DNA of 11,962 bases from Pseudomonadota bacterium (GTDB lineage Bacteria; Myxococcota; Bradymonadia; UBA4248): assembly GCA_017613855.1 (NCBI GenBank), contig JAGACY010000422.1:1-11962 (forward strand). Reading direction: 5' to 3'. Shown in pieces: positions 7,497-11,962 of the stretch; position 1 is the stretch's first letter; each line of letters begins with the position of its first letter. The translations under genes and the position numbers were made by a program. Under the pieces are notes generated by a model. That model was not told the origin of the DNA and made no database searches. It saw nothing but the letters and a program-made list of their open reading frames with translations.

Positions 7497-7569
7497 GCGC
7501 GGGCTATCTGCGATACGCCCCGCGCAGGCGGCTATCTGCGATACGCCGCCTATTATTATTGTTTTTTTT
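7497..7569 (+). repeat. Tandem hairpin pair plus T-tract between divergent genes (hairpin family locus 3)
   Basis: Hairpin A (7497-7525) has arms GCGCGGGC/GCCC(C)GCGC with one extra C. Hairpin B (7526-7551) has perfect arms AGGCGGC/GCCGCCT. Both enclose the identical TATC-TGC-GATA top with a bulged C (7516, 7544), and GGCTATCTGCGATACGCC occurs intact in hairpin B. A T8 tract (7562-7569) follows after 10 nt, so it resembles a + strand terminator with a loose tract. No + strand gene lies upstream: the fibro-slime gene points the other way. Alternatives are a leader attenuator for the gene at 7677, a small RNA, or a dispersed palindromic repeat. Confidence 0.8.
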
Positions 7570-7676
7570 AATGCATCTCGAGTATGGATATGTCGATTCC
7601 GAATATGGTACTATCCAACGGGTAATGGAAAGGCCATCAGGCGTGCAGCTTCATCCTGTCCTATTAAGTGAAACAA

Positions 7677-8603
7677 ATGAAAAAAGACAAACCATCATTA
7701 TTAAAAATCGTTTCTTCAGTGGCTGAACCAGCCGTAACCAACATCAATCACAAGCTCTGGGAAATCATTCAAAAGCAAAAAAAGCGCACTGCTGTACGCA
7801 AAGCCTGCGTGAATGAGCCTGTCAGCAAGCCCCAAAGTGCCCCTCAGGTTACTCCTCAGGTTACCCCCATCCCTAAAGTAACGAAGAAAACAGTGGATGA
7901 GACCAAAGCCAATCCAACGACCGAACCTGCCACGAATTCTGCAGTTCCGGAGTTAATCCCACTCGAAAATGCCATCCAATCGTTTTTAACGTCATCCAAA
8001 TTAGATGGTTATATCGATCCTTTCCTCGAACTGGATATCATTAAGAATTGCCAAAATCCAGAAAAGATAGCCGGAATGATTAATCAGGCACTCTGCATCA
8101 TCCGGTACCTGTGCAAAGGAGATCGCATCTTTTGTGTCGGTGCTCTCTATAACATGCTCGAGTCTGTTTCTCCAGAAGCGGAAAACTTTACGCTATCCAC
8201 GGCACTGAGCGTTGGCGCGTCTGCAGCGAATTCAGAAGCATTCGACATGTATTTTGAAAAAAATCCCGAGGAGCGATGGCATCATATATATATTATCGAT
8301 GTCGATTGGAAAATAGAACTGGAAGATTTTATCGATTGGGTCAAGTCAGCCTTTGAAACGCAACATTATCCCTACACGGATTTTTTACATCACCCGGAAT
8401 TTTTGCGTCTGATTCATCTTCAGGAAGAGGATGCTGTCCATGTTTGGGTTGATGCCATGAATGAGATATTAAAACCACAGGATTTATCGTTAAAATATAT
8501 CGAAAGCAATGGCGACAATTATTTATTAGTATTGCTCAATCGCATAGAGGCGAATGTTTTTAAGGGGATGATGGACACCATTCAACACAGTGTGACACCA
8601 TAG
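7677..8603 (+). CDS. Hypothetical cytoplasmic protein, 308 aa, with a decayed paralogue downstream
   Basis: The ATG at 7677 is preferred; a GTG at 7668 is in frame and a TAA at 7665-7667 closes the frame just before it. No strong ribosome site precedes either start, only AAGTG at 7667-7670. There is no signal peptide or membrane segment. Residues 1-44 are basic and probably helical; 45-92 are a Pro/Thr/Val-rich linker with PQVTPQVTP; 93-308 look like a helical globular domain rich in Leu, Glu and Asp, including a strongly acidic stretch with several Trp (about 200-225). I do not recognise the family. Codons 277-308 and the stop recur in diverged form 120 bp downstream, so a paralogue once stood next to it. 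Unlike its neighbours it is not exported, and its role is unknown. Confidence 0.85.
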   Translation: MKKDKPSLLKIVSSVAEPAVTNINHKLWEIIQKQKKRTAVRKACVNEPVSKPQSAPQVTPQVTPIPKVTKKTVDETKANPTTEPATNSAVPELIPLENAIQSFLTSSKLDGYIDPFLELDIIKNCQNPEKIAGMINQALCIIRYLCKGDRIFCVGALYNMLESVSPEAENFTLSTALSVGASAANSEAFDMYFEKNPEERWHHIYIIDVDWKIELEDFIDWVKSAFETQHYPYTDFLHHPEFLRLIHLQEEDAVHVWVDAMNEILKPQDLSLKYIESNGDNYLLVLLNRIEANVFKGMMDTIQHSVTP

Positions 8604-8742
8604 CAATCCGATCGTCTTTTATAAAGTAACGGCGACAACGATTTAATTGTATTGCTCAGCCGCATAAAGGCTTGTGTTTTTAAGAGGATAACGGAGAGCA
8701 TTCAACATACCTTGACACCATAGCAATCCGATCATTTTTTAT
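8505..8742 (+). repeat. 120-bp tandem direct repeat spanning the 308-aa gene's stop codon
   Basis: Positions 8505-8622 and 8625-8742 align without gaps at about 80% identity (95 of 118 by eye). The match includes the 3'-terminal codons, the TAG and 19 nt of 3' flank (CAATCCGATC...TTTTAT). The first copy is the real gene end; the second is the remnant described separately. Confidence 0.9.
8625..8723 (+). pseudogene. C-terminal remnant of a paralogue of the 308-aa protein
   Basis: Read in frame from 8625, this encodes 32 codons and a TAG: SNGDNDLIVLLSRIKACVFK followed by RITESIQHTLTP. The intact gene ends SNGDNYLLVLLNRIEANVFK followed by GMMDTIQHSVTP. 19 of 32 residues are identical and many changes are conservative (L/I, E/K, M/I, D/E, T/S, V/L), so the copy diverged while still coding. 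A TAA at 8622-8624 closes the frame directly upstream and there is no start, so the 5' part was deleted, probably by recombination between the two copies. Confidence 0.85.
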
Positions 8743-8765
8743 CCCGGCTGAGCAATTACGAGCCT

Positions 8766-8794
8766 TTGACAACCACAAAGGATCTGTCTTGCAT
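8766..8794 (+). promoter_or_regulatory. Weak candidate promoter of the large + strand lipoprotein
   Basis: A perfect TTGACA (8766-8771) is followed after 17 nt by TTGCAT (8789-8794), which matches the -10 consensus at only 3 of 6 positions. It precedes the ATG at 8868 by about 70 nt. Confidence 0.25.
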
Positions 8795-8867
8795 TGCGAT
8801 CATAAATCACATAGCATAGGCCGCTGTTTTTTGCAGCGTAAAATTTCATTTTAAGAAGGATACTTTT

Positions 8868-11800
8868 ATGAAACGATATATTATCATCGTTGCGGCATTG
8901 TGTATGAGTATAAGTGCATGCTCAGACGATGCCAACAAATCATCAGCACGCTGTGGCAATGGGCATCTCGATGGTGAAGAACAATGCGATACGAGTGTAT
9001 TTGCCGAAGACCTCACTGTGACGTGCCCCGCCAATACTACACAGGCACAGACACTCGTTTGCTCAGATACATGCACGATTGATCTCGAAAAATCCTGTAT
9101 CCCGGTTGGCCCCAAATGCGGTGACAACAAGTTGGATGAAGGTGAAGAATGCGACAATTCCCTGTTCCGGGATGATATCAATGTCAACTGTCCCGAAAAC
9201 ATGGTTCCCGCACAAACACTCGTGTGTACCGATGCATGTAAGATTGACCTCGTAAAATCCTGTGTATCGGCCGGCCCCAGATGCGGCGATGACAAACTGG
9301 ATGAGGGCGAAGAATGTGATGATTCGCAATTCCCTGAGAATGCGTACATCCATTGCCCCGATGGCACCGAGCCCGCGCAAACACTTGTTTGCTCGGACAC
9401 ATGCACCATCGATTTGGAACAATCCTGTGTGCCCAAATGCGGCAATGGTATTTTGGATGAGGGCGAAGAATGTGACCAAACTGAATTTGCCAGCCAGATG
9501 GATGCCAGTTGCCCCGATAATTACGAATTAGGTCAGATTCTCGTTTGTACAGATAATTGCACCATCGATCTGGATCAATCCTGCGTGCCCAAATGCGGCA
9601 ACGGCCTGCTTGATGAAGGCGAAGAATGCGATCTGAATGAATTTGACGACAATGCGGATGCCAGCTGCCCCGACAAATATGAGTTTGCTCAAAAGCGCGT
9701 CTGCACAGAGACCTGTACGATCGACCTCGAACAATCCTGCGTGCCCAAATGCGGCAATGGTGCCGTCGATGACGATGAAGCCTGTGACCAGAATGCATTC
9801 CGCGATAACGTCGAAGTCAATTGCCCGGACAAATACCTGGTTGCGAGCACGCTCACCTGTACGGATGCATGCGAAATCGATATCGAGCATTCCTGCATTG
9901 CGCCTACGTGCAATGATGGTGTGATGAATGATGATAAGGAAGAGTGCGATACAGATCAGTTCGATCCGAATTTTGACTGCGGCAAAGGCAAACACAAAGC
10001 CGAAACCCTCGTTTGCGACAAAACTTGCCACGTCGATGCTGCACAATCCTGCATCGATGACCCGATTTCACCGATATTTACCCAGTTTGTTATTGTAACC
10101 GAGCAACTGCAGACCGGCGAATATGGAAAATACAGCGTGTACGATACGTCTTTGTTCGAAGTTACGAATGTTGGCGATGGCACAGATGGATCCAAATGCG
10201 GCGTCTATCATGTGAATTATACATTCAAAGACAATACGCCGGTGTACAAAGCAACTTCGCGCGTATGGTCATTCCCCGAATCCATGCCTTCCGGCAAATC
10301 GGTTGTTCTCTGTGCGGCGGGATTTAAGAAATACACGGAGGATAATGCTTATTATACGCTCAATGAGTATGCCAAACAGTTCTGCGATGAGATACTCGAC
10401 ACGCTTCAACCGCTCGATTTTTCCACAGAAAGCGACCCACGCACAGAGGGAAGTGCGCTGGCTATTGTCTGCGGCGACATTGCAGAACCCTCTGCAAACG
10501 CACCTGTCGAAGTGACGCCCGTCGAAGTACTCACACCGAGTGATGAATATATCAAAAATGGCGAATCGGTATATACCCACTATGAATTCTCGAACGGCAT
10601 GCGCCGATGCGATCAGACATCACCGGTATGCAGTATTGAAAAATCCATCAACACCTGGCTGCCCGTTTCGAGCCTGGGAAGGTCCTATTCTACCAATGAT
10701 GGCGAAGTACTGGATAACAAATTCTATGAAACAGCCCTTTTCTGGGAAGATATGGGCAAATATGAATGCAAGGTATTTAAGCCCATCCTGACCCAGACAG
10801 ATGTCGAAAGCCATGAGGATGATAAAAATATCTTTGCTCTTGAATTCATGAATGTCGGTTTGACAAAAGACCCAGGACATTGCGCTTTATATATTGCAGC
10901 AAGACCGCTCGGATATGGCTCGGTTTATCCAATCGAAAAGATAGATATTCCGGAAATCGAACCTTTCCATGTTTGGACGATCTGTTCTGAATCTACCAAG
11001 AAAACGATAGAACTCATGCCTCCCGATGCGGTACCTCCCATCAAACTTCCCTGCGATGCCTATATTTCGGATGATAAAGTAGACCATGCGCTCATGACAG
11101 ACGAAAAGAAGGTAATTGCCATTTACTGCGATGAAAATGTCCCGGTCTATGCAGAAAGTGAGATCACGACTGAGACAAAAAGCGCCGGTGAAAGTTCACT
11201 TTTAATTACATTCCGTGTTGAAGGCGATGATACCATCATTCGACGCATTCGAAACTGCAATCATTTCGAACGCGATCTGTATACCTACGAAACGCTGGAG
11301 TTTTCATCCGATCTGACTCAGGATTATGGCGGAAGCAAATACATCAAACTCCTTTCAATTGAATCCGATGAACTTCTCAAGAAGTTTTCGGATGATTTCG
11401 GAAAATACTCTTGCCCACTGAATGTCGTGGACGAGATGCGCTGCGGCGACCGGCAATTGCAAAAGGATAATGGTGAGGAATGTGATTTCACAGCCGATAC
11501 ACAGATGAACTACACGCCATCGGATGCGTCATTCTTCACTGAAATTTGCAAAGCCGTCGATTCGTCTCTCGTTGCCAATTTGAGTACTTATCCCAATTAC
11601 AGCAAACCGGAAGAGTGGTACTGCACAAAAGAGTGCAAACTGGATACCGAAAAGAGCTGCACCAAATGCGGCAACGGTGTACTCGATCCGGATGAACTTT
11701 GTGATAAGGATGGCACCACAATTCTTTCAGCCTCTGTCGAAAAAATGAAACAATACTGCGCGGATGCGGGGATGATACTTCGTCCGGAGATGGAAGCCAG

Positions 11801-11962
11801 TATCCAGGAGGGCAAACTGTCAGCCTGCAGCATGCCGTCCTGTGTTCCAGGCACCTATATTTGCACCAAGTGCGGCAATGGTGTCGTAGACGGAGAAGAA
11901 CAATGCGACGGCACTGAATTTAAGAATTGCGATACATTATGCGGATACTATCACTCAGGTTA
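8868..11962 (+). CDS. Large cysteine-repeat outer-membrane lipoprotein, 3' end outside window (>1031 aa)
   Basis: The frame is open from the ATG at 8868 to the window end, and I read no stop in it. AAGGA (8856-8860) lies 7 nt upstream. Residues 1-17 are a lipoprotein signal ending ISA-C18, with Ser at +2 (outer membrane). Residues 29-394 are seven tandem repeats of 46-55 residues starting at Cys 29, 84, 139, 191, 243, 295 and 348. Consensus: CGNG.LDEGEECD, about 16 variable residues, then CP, then LVC(T/S)D.C.IDL..SC. The seventh is degenerate. Residues about 397-855 are a globular, β-rich stretch with sparse cysteines; two parts look related (see findings) and resemble lamin-tail-type β-sandwiches only loosely. 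From Cys 859 cysteine repeats resume, widely spaced (859, about 930, 1002). The front of each repeat resembles DUF4215, but the second half differs. Function is unknown; a surface stalk carrying a binding domain is inference. Confidence 0.93.
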   Translation, partial: MKRYIIIVAALCMSISACSDDANKSSARCGNGHLDGEEQCDTSVFAEDLTVTCPANTTQAQTLVCSDTCTIDLEKSCIPVGPKCGDNKLDEGEECDNSLFRDDINVNCPENMVPAQTLVCTDACKIDLVKSCVSAGPRCGDDKLDEGEECDDSQFPENAYIHCPDGTEPAQTLVCSDTCTIDLEQSCVPKCGNGILDEGEECDQTEFASQMDASCPDNYELGQILVCTDNCTIDLDQSCVPKCGNGLLDEGEECDLNEFDDNADASCPDKYEFAQKRVCTETCTIDLEQSCVPKCGNGAVDDDEACDQNAFRDNVEVNCPDKYLVASTLTCTDACEIDIEHSCIAPTCNDGVMNDDKEECDTDQFDPNFDCGKGKHKAETLVCDKTCHVDAAQSCIDDPISPIFTQFVIVTEQLQTGEYGKYSVYDTSLFEVTNVGDGTDGSKCGVYHVNYTFKDNTPVYKATSRVWSFPESMPSGKSVVLCAAGFKKYTEDNAYYTLNEYAKQFCDEILDTLQPLDFSTESDPRTEGSALAIVCGDIAEPSANAPVEVTPVEVLTPSDEYIKNGESVYTHYEFSNGMRRCDQTSPVCSIEKSINTWLPVSSLGRSYSTNDGEVLDNKFYETALFWEDMGKYECKVFKPILTQTDVESHEDDKNIFALEFMNVGLTKDPGHCALYIAARPLGYGSVYPIEKIDIPEIEPFHVWTICSESTKKTIELMPPDAVPPIKLPCDAYISDDKVDHALMTDEKKVIAIYCDENVPVYAESEITTETKSAGESSLLITFRVEGDDTIIRRIRNCNHFERDLYTYETLEFSSDLTQDYGGSKYIKLLSIESDELLKKFSDDFGKYSCPLNVVDEMRCGDRQLQKDNGEECDFTADTQMNYTPSDASFFTEICKAVDSSLVANLSTYPNYSKPEEWYCTKECKLDTEKSCTKCGNGVLDPDELCDKDGTTILSASVEKMKQYCADAGMILRPEMEASIQEGKLSACSMPSCVPGTYICTKCGNGVVDGEEQCDGTEFKNCDTLCGYYHSG
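8952..10050 (+). repeat. Seven tandem ~156-bp coding repeats in the large lipoprotein
   Basis: Repeat units begin at 8952, 9117, 9282, 9438, 9594, 9750 and 9909, with spacings of 165, 165, 156, 156, 156 and 159 bp. Units 4 to 6 are the most alike and share the joint SCVPKCGNG. Every length change is a multiple of three. The wobble bases differ freely, so the array is old or selected rather than newly amplified. Confidence 0.92.

Larger units (their letters stand above)
8604..8867. other. Intergenic region with paralogue remnant and leader of the large lipoprotein
   Basis: 264 nt. The first 140 nt are the tail repeat of the 308-aa gene and the paralogue remnant. The rest holds a weak candidate promoter (TTGACA at 8766-8771 with TTGCAT 17 nt on) and a small hairpin CGCTG/CAGCG (8822-8838, loop T6G) about 30 nt before the ATG at 8868. 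No convincing terminator for the 308-aa gene is visible. Confidence 0.5.

Noticed and set aside
198..7569. Classic REP/RAYT repeat or integron attC site
   Set aside because: The hairpin arms differ in sequence between copies, there is no GTAG-type tetranucleotide at the hairpin base, and no attC core (RYYYAAC / GTTRRRY) is present. The search for a RAYT gene elsewhere remains open.
8822..8838. CGCTG/CAGCG hairpin as a terminator
   Set aside because: The stem is only 5 bp, the T-run is in the loop rather than after the stem, and it is only about 30 nt before a start codon.
8846..9798. Several minus-strand frames opposite the large + strand lipoprotein
   Set aside because: They arise from the same repeat array read backwards, show the repeat period and have no homology-like features. 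The + strand frame has a signal peptide, ribosome site and conserved cysteines.

Overview
This window reads as a chromosomal segment from a member of the Myxococcota or a close relative (inference). The signs are two large outer-membrane lipoproteins with cysteine-rich CGxG...EECD repeats (the DUF4215 / 'Myxococcus cysteine-rich repeat' type) and a fibro-slime domain. Base composition is moderate in GC and clearly AT-rich in places, unlike the very GC-rich soil myxobacteria, so a lower-GC, perhaps host-associated or anaerobic lineage is plausible. There are no mobile-element genes, tRNAs, rRNAs or CRISPR arrays.

Layout. Positions 1-173 hold what may be the broken 3' end of a + strand gene, followed by a double-hairpin terminator (198-265). 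A minus-strand two-gene unit follows: a secreted TPR protein with two membrane segments (3581-2739), then, 13 nt downstream, an 810-residue cysteine-rich lipoprotein (2725-293). Upstream of this unit lies a spacer with a 12-copy heptanucleotide microsatellite (3788-3875). Next is the minus-strand 1153-residue fibro-slime lipoprotein (7411-3950), with about 13 DUF4215-like repeats before and 7 after the fibro-slime domain. It ends in another double hairpin with a T8 tract (3937-3876). Across a divergent intergenic region lies a + strand cytoplasmic protein of unknown function (7677-8603), followed by an in-frame remnant of a paralogue's C-terminus. Finally, a + strand lipoprotein of more than 1031 residues (8868 to beyond the window) has seven tandem ~52-residue cysteine repeats, a large globular middle and further cysteine repeats.

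How they fit together. Three of the four complete or nearly complete exported products are lipoproteins with disulfide-type repeat stalks, and none has Asp directly after the lipid-attached Cys, so outer-membrane placement is expected. The region looks like a surface-protein locus, possibly for adhesion or cell-surface architecture. The TPR protein may be a periplasmic or membrane partner of the 810-residue lipoprotein.

The most striking unexplained signal is a family of six hairpins in three intergenic places. They occur as tandem pairs, share the core GC-TAT..TGC..ATA-C-GC with a bulged C at the same position, and have arms that differ in sequence but stay complementary. Two of the pairs are placed as terminators. 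The third sits between divergent genes, where no upstream gene explains it.
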